Source: Halobacillus litoralis
GTDB taxonomy: Bacteria > Bacillota > Bacilli > Bacillales > Halobacillaceae
DNA: 64,000 nucleotides
Direction: 5' to 3'
NCBI RefSeq assembly: GCF_020171725.1
Contig: NZ_JAIVAJ010000001.1
Span: 310,001 to 374,000, forward strand
Part shown: piece by piece, positions 1 to 8,052 of the stretch
How positions within the stretch are numbered: the first letter of the stretch is position 1
Layout: every line of letters starts with the position of its first letter
Notes under the pieces: model-generated
The model's database searches: none
What the model saw: only the letters and a program-made list of their open reading frames with translations
What the model was told of the DNA's origin: nothing
Translations under genes and position numbers: made by a program

Positions 1-1018
1 GCCCTTCCATCTGTACGGTGCTTCCGACGACACGTCTTACCCCTGTATTTAAAAACCGCTTTAAGCCATCTTCATGAGACAGTCTGTATTTCTCTGGGAT
101 GATCAGGCTAAGCGGCTCGCCGAGGACGGTGTCTTTCTCATGCCCGAACATTGACTCTGCACCCTGATTCCAGTTCAGTATGAGGCCATCACCCGATATG
201 GTGATGACAGCATCGTTGGCCGTATCGATAATCGAGTGATACATCTGATCGACAAAAGCAAGACGCTTCGATTGATTTTCAAATTTCGAATCGAACCGGA
301 CGAGCAGGATAAATAGTCCAATCAACCCTAATATCCCGATGGTCACAGCATATCCGAGCGTGGAAGCTCCTATCGTACTGCTCCCGGCCCCCATCGCCCC
401 TTGGTCAGGAAAGAACACCGCCGCTTCCATACCGGTATAATGCATTCCGCAAATAGCAGCTCCGAGCACAACAGCCGCTCCCCAGCTATACCGCGACCAC
501 TTCCCTGGCTGATTCAAGAAGCCACGGAATACGATCAGCGCAACAAAGGATGCGGTGTAGGCAATCACGACGGATAAGCCGACTAACCAAGTGGAATAAC
601 GGATCGAAGCCGGCATAATCATCGCTTCCATGCCGACATAGTGCATCGAAATAATCCCCGTCCCGATAAAAAAAGCTCCTGTCAGTAACCGTCTGATGTG
701 CAATGTTTTTTGACTGATCAGGAAAAAGGCCGTCAAACTTGCCACGGCGGAAGACAAAATACTAAGCGTCAGCAATACCGTGTCATACGTTACGCCCATA
801 TCCATTTCATAGGCGAGCATCGCGACGAAGTGCATCGACCAAATTCCGCCTCCAAGCATGATGCCGCCTGATAGGATCCATTTCCACCGTTGCCATTTCC
901 GAGCTCCGCGAAGTCTCTCCACCATTTGCAGAGATGCGAAAGAAGCCACGACGGCAATGATCACGGAAAGGATCACAAATCCTGGGTTATATGTACCCAC
1001 CATTTCTTCCATATTCAT
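1..1018 (-). CDS. MHYT-domain sensor with PAS domain (partial)
   Basis: The gene runs off the left edge, so only the N-terminal 339 residues are seen. The membrane part carries three MHYT-type motifs (MHFVAML, MHYVGME, MHYTGME) in about seven transmembrane segments. Known MHYT domains are proposed to bind copper and sense a diatomic gas such as O2, CO or NO. After the last membrane segment (about residue 230) comes a PAS domain (SIIDTANDAVITISGDGLI, then NWNQGAESMFGHE). The output domain (histidine kinase, GGDEF or EAL) lies outside the window. Start ATG at 1018 follows AAAGGGA with 8 nt spacing; two later in-frame ATGs (1012, 1003) are less well placed. Confidence 0.85.
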   Translation of the reverse strand, partial: MNMEEMVGTYNPGFVILSVIIAVVASFASLQMVERLRGARKWQRWKWILSGGIMLGGGIWSMHFVAMLAYEMDMGVTYDTVLLTLSILSSAVASLTAFFLISQKTLHIRRLLTGAFFIGTGIISMHYVGMEAMIMPASIRYSTWLVGLSVVIAYTASFVALIVFRGFLNQPGKWSRYSWGAAVVLGAAICGMHYTGMEAAVFFPDQGAMGAGSSTIGASTLGYAVTIGILGLIGLFILLVRFDSKFENQSKRLAFVDQMYHSIIDTANDAVITISGDGLILNWNQGAESMFGHEKDTVLGEPLSLIIPEKYRLSHEDGLKRFLNTGVRRVVGSTVQMEG

Positions 1019-1114
1019 AACATGTTCCCTTTCATTCAATCTCTATTTATATATCGGAGAAGTCCTGTGAATATGAAGTTACCCTTCCCCGTATGGATTG
1101 AAACGAAAGTGTCC

Positions 1115-1885
1115 TTATTTTCGAGCTATCCAAATGGCCCATCGATCTTTTTCAACGACCGGTCCGTCCTTCAGCTTATCGTCCAGCTCATCAGCGAATT
1201 GGACAAGCTCGTCATCACTGAGTTCATGAAGAATACTTCTCCCTGTACGCGACAGGATATCCTGACGAAGTTCGTCTTTGCCCACGTACGTCTTCCTCGT
1301 CTCCCAAAGCTTCATCTCTTGAACATGCGTAAAGCCGCATTGCGTTAGAGCAGATGTTACTTGTTCACTTGTATGTCTTCTCGAAGCCTCCACTTCTTTC
1401 AATTCAGGAAAGCGGTCCATCATGTATCCTCTGAGATGCACCTCGCTTCCAGGAAGGAAACAGTCCTCTGGCGTTCGATCTTGGATGACCACTACCCCTC
1501 CAGGCTTCAGCACACGTTTCGCCTCAAGAAAACAAGCCTCCAAGTCACTCAAATGATGGATGAGTGCACGCTCGAGCACCACATCAAACGAATCACCATC
1601 AAGCCCCGTATCGTCCGCCTTCCCTTTTTGAAAAAAAGCGTTCGGAGTGCCTGCACAAGTGCGTCCTGCATCCTCGAGGCTGACCTCCGATTGATCGACT
1701 CCGTAAATCGCCTTTGCGCCCAATTCTGCCAACCCTTGCGAATAGATGCCTCCTCCGCAGCCGATATCGGCAGCGCGTTCGACTGGAAAGGTGACAAGCT
1801 CTTCCATCATTTCTTTCCACGAATCATCAGCCTTGCGGGACCTGTAACTCCCTTGATTACCCAGACTATGAAAATCGATGCCCAT
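1115..1885 (-). CDS. Class I SAM-dependent methyltransferase
   Basis: A 256-residue soluble enzyme of the UbiE/Methyltransf_11 type. The SAM-binding motif I is ADIGCGGG, followed by the acidic motif II residue in YGVDQSEVSL. The region FDVVLERALIHHLSDLE and RVLKPGGVVVIQD matches motifs of small-molecule methyltransferases. The substrate cannot be told. ATG at 1885 has AAAGGGGGA six bases upstream; a GTG two codons earlier is too close to the same site. It is divergent from the lipoprotein gene at 1982, so both probably have promoters in the 96-bp gap. Confidence 0.85.
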   Translation of the reverse strand: MGIDFHSLGNQGSYRSRKADDSWKEMMEELVTFPVERAADIGCGGGIYSQGLAELGAKAIYGVDQSEVSLEDAGRTCAGTPNAFFQKGKADDTGLDGDSFDVVLERALIHHLSDLEACFLEAKRVLKPGGVVVIQDRTPEDCFLPGSEVHLRGYMMDRFPELKEVEASRRHTSEQVTSALTQCGFTHVQEMKLWETRKTYVGKDELRQDILSRTGRSILHELSDDELVQFADELDDKLKDGPVVEKDRWAIWIARK

Positions 1886-1981
1886 CTTCACTCCCCCTTT
1901 GTGCTCAGTTTACCGAATTCGAGCAATTTTTGAAACAATTTCCACTCAGCGGACGTCTATACATGGGAAGAGGTGATGAAA

Positions 1982-2440
1982 GTGAAGAAATGGATCGTGT
2001 TGATTCTTATGTTCGGCATCGTCGGCTGCAGCCAAACAGACGCAAATGCGACAAATATTCTTGATGATCCGGGTGTTGATCAGCTCGTGAACACGCTCGG
2101 CTATGAAGTCCAGCTTCCGACCAAACTGCCTTTTGAGCCGGATTCTACGGAAGCGGACATCGATTCCGGCAACCAGCAGTTGAATATTCATCTGCGGAAC
2201 GAGGATTATGGCGTGATTGACGTATTCATCGTAAAGGGTCCTGTTACATACAAAGGTGCAGAAACGGAAGAAGGGACGACTCCTGCGGGAAGAAGCGTTC
2301 AATATCGAGGGAACGAAGACGGGCATACGCTGCGTTTTGAACAGAAAGGGATCCACTATCAAGTTTCCTCCTTGTCCTTTGATGGTCAAACCGCGTTGAA
2401 GAAAGAACAGCTCATGGAGATGATTGACAACTTCGAATAA
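1982..2440 (+). CDS. Small secreted lipoprotein, function unknown
   Basis: A 152-residue lipoprotein with an N-terminal signal (KKWIVLILMFGIVGC) and a lipobox cysteine at about residue 17. The mature part contains YEVQLPTKLPFEP and a C-terminal region that reads like a small beta-rich fold; similar Bacillaceae lipoproteins have no assigned role that I recognise. The start is probably GTG at 1982, because AAGAGGTGAT lies just before it; the ATG at 1976 overlaps that ribosome site. Confidence 0.75.
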   Translation: MKKWIVLILMFGIVGCSQTDANATNILDDPGVDQLVNTLGYEVQLPTKLPFEPDSTEADIDSGNQQLNIHLRNEDYGVIDVFIVKGPVTYKGAETEEGTTPAGRSVQYRGNEDGHTLRFEQKGIHYQVSSLSFDGQTALKKEQLMEMIDNFE

Positions 2441-2467
2441 AGAAAAAAGGGGGATGGCCTCCCCCTA
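2440..2467 (-). terminator. Rho-independent terminator (leftward)
   Basis: AGGGGG and CCCCCT flank a 7-nt loop. Read on the minus strand the stem is followed by six T, so it ends transcription of the GNAT remnant on the right. There is no T-run on the plus strand. Confidence 0.6.
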
Positions 2468-2640
2468 CTTTCCATGTACAGCGATAAACTCCTCCCTGAG
2501 CACCCCCATAAGAATCGAGTCATGGTAGGTCCCATCGTAAAATAAGTCTTTCCGAATTCTTCCTTCTTCTTTGAAACCAAGCTTCCGGTACGCCTTAAGC
2601 TGACGGGAACACAGACGATCTTTACGAGAGAGTTGGTTTA
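2465..2640 (-). pseudogene. C-terminal remnant of a GNAT acetyltransferase
   Basis: The last 47 or so codons read AYRKLGFKEEGRIRK, then a short tail with DGTYHDSILMGVL. This is the usual C-terminal strand-helix of RimJ/RimL-type N-acetyltransferases. The acetyl-CoA binding core and N-terminus are missing, and no ribosome site precedes the open frame. Upstream at 2699-2740 lies a perfect 11-bp inverted repeat, possibly a deletion scar or an old terminator. Confidence 0.7.
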
Positions 2641-2698
2641 TAGTTGGTATGAGACAAAGCCATATGAATAACAGCATGGCGATGTCTTACAATACCTT

Positions 2699-2740
2699 CT
2701 CACGCAAAGAATCGCCACTGATTCACAGGCTTTGCGTGAG
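2699..2740. repeat. 11-bp perfect inverted repeat
   Basis: CTCACGCAAAG and its exact complement CTTTGCGTGAG are separated by 20 bp. No T-run follows on either strand. It lies between the GNAT remnant and the NUDIX gene; role unknown. Confidence 0.5.
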
Positions 2741-2810
2741 GCGCTCTCGTTATCACGTTTGAAACCATTCGTTCCACTTCATTCACCACCTTCAAAGGGG
2801 TTCGTTTTCA

Positions 2811-3284
2811 TTACGTTTTTCGAACCCGAATGTCCTTCTCTCGATCATTTTGTTGATCCCATTCGACCTGGACTTCAAATATCCCTTCTTCAAGCAGTAA
2901 GGGAATCCTTCTTCGGATGGAAGACTGCATAGGTAGATCTTCCAATTCACTGATCTTGACCCACTGTGGTTTCCCTTCTTCCGATTCCTCCAGCAGATCA
3001 CCTTCAAAGTCACTCGTTATGTAATGAAAAATGATAAATCGATCGTTTACTGCCGGGTTCACGTACTCATACAACCCTTTATAACAGACATTCCACACAT
3101 CAAGGCCCGTCTCCTCTTTGACTTCTCTGATAGCAGATTGTACAAAGCTTTCAGGGAATTCTACTTTCCCCCTTGGAGGAATTAAGCCCGGGAACTCTTT
3201 TTCCTTTCGGTCCAACAACAAAATTTCATCTTGTTTTCTGATTAAGCAGATGGTCCAAAACTTCACATTCAATCCTTCACTCAT
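2811..3284 (-). CDS. NUDIX hydrolase (MutT-like)
   Basis: A 157-residue protein with a complete Nudix box: GKVEFPESF, then REVKEETGL (GX5EX7REUXEEXGU), at about residues 38-60. Such enzymes hydrolyse nucleoside diphosphates linked to another group; the size and PPRGK context fit 8-oxo-dGTP-type pyrophosphatases, but substrate is not predictable. A highly charged C-terminal tail (QQNDREKDIRVRKT) is atypical. GGGAG precedes the ATG by 10 nt. Monocistronic by spacing. Confidence 0.85.
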   Translation of the reverse strand: MSEGLNVKFWTICLIRKQDEILLLDRKEKEFPGLIPPRGKVEFPESFVQSAIREVKEETGLDVWNVCYKGLYEYVNPAVNDRFIIFHYITSDFEGDLLEESEEGKPQWVKISELEDLPMQSSIRRRIPLLLEEGIFEVQVEWDQQNDREKDIRVRKT

Positions 3285-3374
3285 GATGCTTCAACTCCCT
3301 ATCCTTTTACGCTTTCTAGAGCTTCTAAGGTCGATTGGGTAGATCCCTCGAAAAAGCATTGATGGTAACCCCAA

Positions 3375-4181
3375 TCAGGGCAAACCAAGCTCACGCTCCA
3401 CTATCCTCCTATTCTCTTTATGGCTCTCTTTCATTCCCTCAAAGAACATGAAAGACTCGTTCAGTTTCTGTTCGAGATCAGGAGAAGGATTCGTAAGCTC
3501 ATTTAAATACCACTCAGAAAATCTCAACCGATTCCTGATTTCCTCGATACATTCTGTCGCGGATCCATGTCCCGGAACAAGAACAGAGATCGAATGCTTT
3601 TCTAACAGAGTACCAGCTTTTCGAATCGTTTCCTTATAGTCTGAATAGCTGCTGTAGATGAAGGGAAACTCCACTTCTGACAAATAATCTCCCGCCAGAA
3701 AGATTCCGTAAGGCTCGATCACTGTAAATAATCCATCGTTCGTATGGCCGGGGGCCAGATAGAACGTCAGCGTGACTTCCCCGATCGTGAGCTGCTCGCC
3801 GTCCTTCTCAATCACAAAATCCACATCCGGATAGGAGGGTGTGTAGTTTCGTGTCAGGTAGTATTCCTGATCGAATGCTGTTATTTCACGCATCACGCTT
3901 TCTTTTTCAGGATTATTCTGCAGCCGCTTGGATGCAATGCTTTTCGCATCTGGAAAGGCGCCGGAGCCGATGACGTGGTCAAAATCACTATGGGTGTAGA
4001 TGACATATAGATCCCGCTCCCCTCTGACCTCGTCCACGTAAGCTTGAATCGTTTCGATTTCACGCGGCAGCCAATTCGGGTCGACCACAATGATGCTCTC
4101 CTTCGTTTTTATGACAGAACAAGTCGTCTTAAATAACTGACTTTGAAAAACCTTTAGTGTATTTGTTTGAAATGAACCCAT
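3375..4181 (-). CDS. MBL-fold metallo-hydrolase
   Basis: A 268-residue metallo-beta-lactamase-fold protein. The first metal motif is THSDFDHVIG (HxDxDH variant of HxHxDH), followed by APGHTNDG and the third site LAGDYLSE, and a late VPGHGSAT. The Ser-for-His change in HSDFDH means one zinc ligand differs from the classical set, as in some MBL subfamilies. Likely a hydrolase of a thioester or lactone-type substrate; not assigned. The start follows AAAGGAGGA. Confidence 0.8.
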   Translation of the reverse strand: MGSFQTNTLKVFQSQLFKTTCSVIKTKESIIVVDPNWLPREIETIQAYVDEVRGERDLYVIYTHSDFDHVIGSGAFPDAKSIASKRLQNNPEKESVMREITAFDQEYYLTRNYTPSYPDVDFVIEKDGEQLTIGEVTLTFYLAPGHTNDGLFTVIEPYGIFLAGDYLSEVEFPFIYSSYSDYKETIRKAGTLLEKHSISVLVPGHGSATECIEEIRNRLRFSEWYLNELTNPSPDLEQKLNESFMFFEGMKESHKENRRIVERELGLP

Positions 4182-4205
4182 AACAAGTCCTCCTTTTCTT
4201 TGTCC

Positions 4206-4502
4206 TTAATTCAACATTCTCGCTGACAACCTCTTCATTACAAAGTTGATGCAGACATTAACCAGCAGCATGTTCAATATAAATGACAAGACATTCACGC
4301 TCATCCCGTCATTTCCAGAAAAGAAATTGATCATAAACGATGGATTTGTCGGTTCATATTGATAAATTTGAACAAAGGTAAAAGGGTAACCGTAATAGTA
4401 GGAGCCGATACCTTCGTCAGAATAGCCGCTTGGAATAAGAACAGCTGATATCAGACAAATCAAGATGCTCACCTTTAAATACTTCTTGTTTTCCTTCTTC
4501 AT
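4206..4502 (-). CDS. Small membrane protein, unknown
   Basis: A 98-residue protein with one hydrophobic segment near the N-terminus (VSILICLISAVLIPSGY) and another near the C-terminus (VLSFILNMLLVNVCINFVM), joined by an aromatic-rich outside loop with YYYGYPF. I do not recognise the family. ATG at 4502 is preceded by GGTGAGG; GTG codons at 4514 and 4511 are in frame but overlap the ribosome site. Sits just after the 55-residue gene at 4521, probably co-transcribed. Confidence 0.6.
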   Translation of the reverse strand: MKKENKKYLKVSILICLISAVLIPSGYSDEGIGSYYYGYPFTFVQIYQYEPTNPSFMINFFSGNDGMSVNVLSFILNMLLVNVCINFVMKRLSARMLN

Positions 4503-4520
4503 GATCCTCACCACTCCTGA

Positions 4521-4688
4521 TTATTTCACTGTTTCCATATGCAGCTTCCTCTTCTCAAGCTCGACCTTTTCCCATTCGAGCTGCACTTCCATTTCTTTAA
4601 CTTTAAACTGCTTGATCGTCGAGTATACTCCGATGATCAAGCTCACAATGATCACGAGGTATAATAAACCCATAAACATCAATTCCAT
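4521..4688 (-). CDS. 55-residue membrane protein with charged helix
   Basis: One N-terminal membrane helix (MGLLYLVIIVSLIIGVYSTI) followed by a cytoplasmic amphipathic helix rich in K and E (about residues 26-53). The ATG is preceded by AAGGGGAAGGAC. Two similarly built genes are in the window (17791 and 19927). Function unknown; the build resembles small membrane scaffold or regulatory proteins. Confidence 0.65.
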   Translation of the reverse strand: MELMFMGLLYLVIIVSLIIGVYSTIKQFKVKEMEVQLEWEKVELEKRKLHMETVK

Positions 4689-4801
4689 GTCCTTCCCCTT
4701 TCCTATTCATCCTCTTATAGCGAAGCAAAATTTAAGAATGTTTCTTTTCCATGTGATACGATATGTTCGTTCATATTTTGATATTAGATCGGAGTCCTTC
4801 T

Positions 4802-6217
4802 ATGGTAAAACTAGCAAAAAGAGGCTATACCCTCTTTATCAGCCTATATGTCATCATGCATTTTATCGTTTATTTTATCGGTGGAGAAGACCTGTCTACA
4901 GGGCTTTCCCTACTGGGGCTGACCGCCTTCCTGCTGGGCTATTTCTTTCTGCCGATCAAGCAGGCCGGTATTTCGCTTCTCCTCCTCATCATCGCGCTGA
5001 TCGTTCATCTGACGGCCGGCATCTCCCTTATTGAAGGGGTTGTATCTGGTTTTACCGTCATGAGCGGTTTGATTGCCCTTTTGCTCATCGTTCCCACGAT
5101 CAGCTGGGTGCTAGAGGAAAAGCCTTATATTGAATCGGTCATTAACGTAGCACAGAATCTGCTCAACACCAGCCGTAAGTTCTATTTCGGCATGATGGTC
5201 ATTACACAGATCATCTCGTACTTCCTGCTATTCGGGTCGATTCCGATGGTGTACAGTATGATCAATAACTTTTTGAGTGACCAGAAAGGCGAAGCATGGG
5301 AGAACTACAAGGGAACGGCCTTACTGCGCGCGTTCTCCTTAACGACGATGTGGGTCGTCAGCATTCCGAGTTTCATATATGCCGTCGATGCTCTCGGAGC
5401 TTCCCTCAGTCTGTCCATTGCGCAAGGATTCGTTATTTCCTTCGCCGGTATTTTGCTCTCTGTCCTGTTTTCTCATTTCCAGGAACGCCATTATGGAATC
5501 GACCTGACAAAAGGGATTCAAGAACAATTGGCGAAAATCACAGAACAGAAGAAGCAGGATACAAGAGGGAACCGGGATGCACTGGAGTTCGGCATCCTGT
5601 TTGTGACCCTGTTCGGATCTATTTTTCTATTGAATGCGCTATGGGACATTCGACTATTAATGATCATCCCGATCGTCATCGTAGTATGGGTGCTCCTCTA
5701 CTTCATCATCCGAAAAAGAAGCAGTGGAATCACGGAAAACGGCAAAGTCTACGTCACTCAAAGCATCCCGAACAAAGCCCAACAGTTCTCGATCCTGCTC
5801 GCTGCAGGATTTCTGATCAATGCCGTCAACCAGTCAGGTTACGGACAGTATTTAATTGACGGACTCTTCTATGTAACAGATGCTGTCCCATTCTTGAACT
5901 TCCTATGGGTCCTTCCGTTCGTCGTCATCCTGCTTGGTTTGATCGGCCTCGGTCCGTTGACAGTCATCGTACTCGTGTCCGGAATTCTACAGGGCGTGGA
6001 GCTTCCGTACCCACCTGAGATCGTCGTGCTCGGCATTACGTCTGGTAGTGTGATTTCCATCATGCTGTCACCGCTTATTCTGCCGTCGATTATCTTGAGT
6101 TCTGTTAATGGTCTAAGCATCATTAAAAACGGACTGTTATTCAACTTCAAATACGCCATCGCCTTTTACTTCATGGTCCAGCTGTATCTTCAATTGTTTG
6201 TAGTATTTTTCTTATAA
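4802..6217 (+). CDS. Polytopic membrane protein, permease-like
   Basis: A 471-residue protein with about twelve hydrophobic segments and a charged cytoplasmic loop near residues 240-260 (QEQLAKITEQKKQ). The two halves, split by that loop, and the glycine-rich segment VILLGLIGLGPLTVIVLV recall ion-transporter superfamily permeases (dicarboxylate or gluconate type), but I cannot name a family. ATG at 4802 has GGAG seven bases upstream; an ATG at 4763 lacks one. It is alone on the plus strand and ends at a strong terminator. Confidence 0.7.
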   Translation: MVKLAKRGYTLFISLYVIMHFIVYFIGGEDLSTGLSLLGLTAFLLGYFFLPIKQAGISLLLLIIALIVHLTAGISLIEGVVSGFTVMSGLIALLLIVPTISWVLEEKPYIESVINVAQNLLNTSRKFYFGMMVITQIISYFLLFGSIPMVYSMINNFLSDQKGEAWENYKGTALLRAFSLTTMWVVSIPSFIYAVDALGASLSLSIAQGFVISFAGILLSVLFSHFQERHYGIDLTKGIQEQLAKITEQKKQDTRGNRDALEFGILFVTLFGSIFLLNALWDIRLLMIIPIVIVVWVLLYFIIRKRSSGITENGKVYVTQSIPNKAQQFSILLAAGFLINAVNQSGYGQYLIDGLFYVTDAVPFLNFLWVLPFVVILLGLIGLGPLTVIVLVSGILQGVELPYPPEIVVLGITSGSVISIMLSPLILPSIILSSVNGLSIIKNGLLFNFKYAIAFYFMVQLYLQLFVVFFL

Positions 6218-6262
6218 GATTACGTTCTGCTCCTGCAGAATGGGTCCAAGGAATCTATGAGT

Positions 6263-6291
6263 AGAGCGCTGATTATTTCAGCGCTCTTTTT
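6263..6291 (+). terminator. Rho-independent terminator
   Basis: AGAGCGCTGA pairs with TCAGCGCTCT around a 5-nt loop, then five T. It lies 45 bp after the permease-like gene. Confidence 0.85.
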
Positions 6292-6308
6292 GACCTATTG
6301 TGTACTCA

Positions 6309-6503
6309 TTATGTATAGCCCAAATACCTGATCTCCAATAGCGGGTCATTGAATACTCCGAGAAGATGAGCGGCTAAGTAAAGAAGAAGCACAATGAATA
6401 AAAGAACGAAAAGCGAAAGGTGGGCATCCTGATCCTGACGCTGCTTACTTTTTTCTTCCCGGTACTTCCGTTGAATTCTCTCTTTTGCCCCTCGATTTTT
6501 CAT
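6309..6503 (-). CDS. 64-residue basic single-pass membrane protein
   Basis: The N-terminal half is strongly basic (RGAKERIQRKYREEKSKQ) and the C-terminal half holds one membrane helix (LFVLLFIVLLLYLAAHLLG). ATG at 6503 is preceded by AGGAGTG. It is the last of three small membrane genes in one probable operon (6959 to 6309). Function unknown. Confidence 0.6.
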   Translation of the reverse strand: MKNRGAKERIQRKYREEKSKQRQDQDAHLSLFVLLFIVLLLYLAAHLLGVFNDPLLEIRYLGYT

Positions 6504-6519
6504 TCGATTCACTCCTTCA

Positions 6520-6627
6520 CTAGAGCTTCTTCATGATTTTCATAAAGTGCATCAAGCTCAAAGCACCTATAACGATGGCGATAATGACAATCAAGATACC
6601 TGCTGAAATTCCTATAAACGTTTCCAT
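6520..6627 (-). CDS. 35-residue single-pass membrane peptide
   Basis: METFIGISAGILIVIIAIVI is the start, then a short tail ending HFMKIMKKL. The peptide is nearly all one membrane helix with a basic end. It has an excellent ribosome site (GGGAGGGGATTTG). It lies between two other small membrane genes and only 16 bp from the downstream start. This design is common in small regulators of membrane complexes; role unknown. Confidence 0.6.
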   Translation of the reverse strand: METFIGISAGILIVIIAIVIGALSLMHFMKIMKKL

Positions 6628-6677
6628 CAAATCCCCTCCCTCTCAAGGAATACGTTCCAACAGCAACGTTCGTTTCA

Positions 6678-6959
6678 CTACAAATGGGCACGCCTTTCTT
6701 TCGACAGCCACCCTGCGAACAGCACAATCAATCCGCTCACAAAACAAGATGTGCCGACGATGATCAGAAGATAGATATAGAGAAGCCCCCAGGCTGTTGT
6801 GAGGTAGAACAATAGAAAGAACGCAATAGGAGAGACTCCAGCCACCCACGCCCCAAGTTTAATCCGCTCCCCCTTGGTTGTAACAAACATCGAGAGTAGA
6901 ACAGATGAAAAAAAGAGGGACATCGTCAATACGATGACGATAAAGAACAAGTAAAACAT
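6678..6959 (-). CDS. Three-helix small membrane protein
   Basis: A 93-residue protein with three hydrophobic segments (residues 3-25, 38-56 and 60-84) and a short basic C-terminus (KERRAHL). GGGAGGAAGC precedes the ATG. First gene of a possible three-gene operon of tiny membrane proteins. No family recognised. Confidence 0.6.
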   Translation of the reverse strand: MFYLFFIVIVLTMSLFFSSVLLSMFVTTKGERIKLGAWVAGVSPIAFFLLFYLTTAWGLLYIYLLIIVGTSCFVSGLIVLFAGWLSKERRAHL

Positions 6960-7045
6960 AAGCTTCCTCCCTTCTTCTTACATTATAAACCATATTAATG
7001 TGAAGCAAAGGAGAATCCAAAAGTTCTGTTCCCCTTTGATAAAAG

Positions 7046-7080
7046 AAAAAGAACCGAGCAGCCTTCCACCCGGTTCTTCT
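7046..7080 (-). terminator. Rho-independent terminator
   Basis: AGAACCG and CGGTTCT arms with a GC-rich loop. On the minus strand the hairpin is followed by a T-rich run, just after the stop of the gene at 7079. Confidence 0.7.
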
Positions 7081-7414
7081 ATATGACTTGTTTCGGTTGA
7101 ACAAAGATCCCGAAATCTAAATGGCCCATCGACAATTTGTTCAAGTGCCACCACCACTGTTCTGCAGGAATTTCATGTTCATCCGACAAGGTGAAATCAT
7201 AGACCTCTTCAATTTTTTCGAGAAACGCATCAACCTGCTCAACAAACTGCAGATCAACCTTCGCCAAGTGGATCTGTTCTACTTTTGTCAGTTCATCGCG
7301 CCTCTTGAAGATTTCTGTCCTATCCTGCAGCATGTTTAAACATTCAAAAGATGACAGCTCAGCATTCTTGACGTTCTCCCCATATTGATCGATCATCTCA
7401 CGAATCGCATTCAT
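7079..7414 (-). CDS. Soluble hypothetical protein, helical
   Basis: A 111-residue acidic protein, predicted mostly helical, with a conserved-looking EQWWWHLNKLSMGH patch near residue 85. It has no signal peptide or membrane segment. AAGGGATCAGG precedes the ATG. It is monocistronic and ends at its own terminator. I do not recognise the family. Confidence 0.55.
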   Translation of the reverse strand: MNAIREMIDQYGENVKNAELSSFECLNMLQDRTEIFKRRDELTKVEQIHLAKVDLQFVEQVDAFLEKIEEVYDFTLSDEHEIPAEQWWWHLNKLSMGHLDFGIFVQPKQVI

Positions 7415-7492
7415 CCTGATCCCTTCCTCCCGTTATCTTGAATTCCAGTTCTTACCTCTATTATAACGGGAGCCTTCTACCCTTTTCCTCTT

Positions 7493-8041
7493 TCAATCGG
7501 CTGGCAGTCGGTTTTTCTTGAAATCATACACCTTATATCTGCCGTGATCGGAAGAATACTTCTGAATGTTACGGTCTGCTGGTATCCCTTCAAAATAAGC
7601 ACCGATCGCTCCTGTCGTACACCTGTGACCCGAAAGAAGTATGTCCTCGTCCGATTCCCCATAGACCCCTTCCAACCAGTTCATAAAAGCGAACACCCTT
7701 TTTACAAAGATATCCGGGTCCTCCATACCTTCGTAAATCGCTGGATCAGGAAGCGCTCCTCGATATTGAACATCTTGGATCGGAAGTTCATCTGCCCGGC
7801 CAAGGTCGAATACATCAAGCCTTTCATCAATTGTTACGCGATGCCCTGTGACGATTTCTGCCGTCTCTACAGCTCGTTGTTGTGGAGAGGAATATACAGC
7901 TTGAAAAACCGTTGAAGCTAATTCAGCCCTTACCTCTTCAGCCTGTTTGATCCCACTTTCATTTAACGGTTTGCCCTCTCTTCCCTGCATCCTCCGTTCC
8001 TTATTCCAATCGGTCTCTCCGTGCCTGACCACATATATCAT
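7493..8041 (-). CDS. Histidine phosphatase family protein
   Basis: A 182-residue member of the phosphoglycerate mutase-like branch. The phospho-histidine motif RHGETDWN is at residue 6, the second half-site is SSPQQRAVETAE, and the late catalytic His is in LSGHRCTTGAI. Substrates of this class include sugar phosphates and nucleotides. ATG at 8041 has GAGGGTGG upstream, and the gene starts 12 bp after the kinase-fold gene, so the two are probably co-transcribed. Confidence 0.85.
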   Translation of the reverse strand: MIYVVRHGETDWNKERRMQGREGKPLNESGIKQAEEVRAELASTVFQAVYSSPQQRAVETAEIVTGHRVTIDERLDVFDLGRADELPIQDVQYRGALPDPAIYEGMEDPDIFVKRVFAFMNWLEGVYGESDEDILLSGHRCTTGAIGAYFEGIPADRNIQKYSSDHGRYKVYDFKKNRLPAD

Positions 8042-8052
8042 TTTTCCACCCT

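Noticed and set aside
890..1348. Plus-strand open frame of 152 codons
   Set aside because: It overlaps the MHYT-PAS and methyltransferase genes in antisense, with no domain or ribosome site.
4763..4801. Upstream ATG for the permease-like gene
   Set aside because: No ribosome site precedes 4763, whereas 4802 has GGAG at seven bases.
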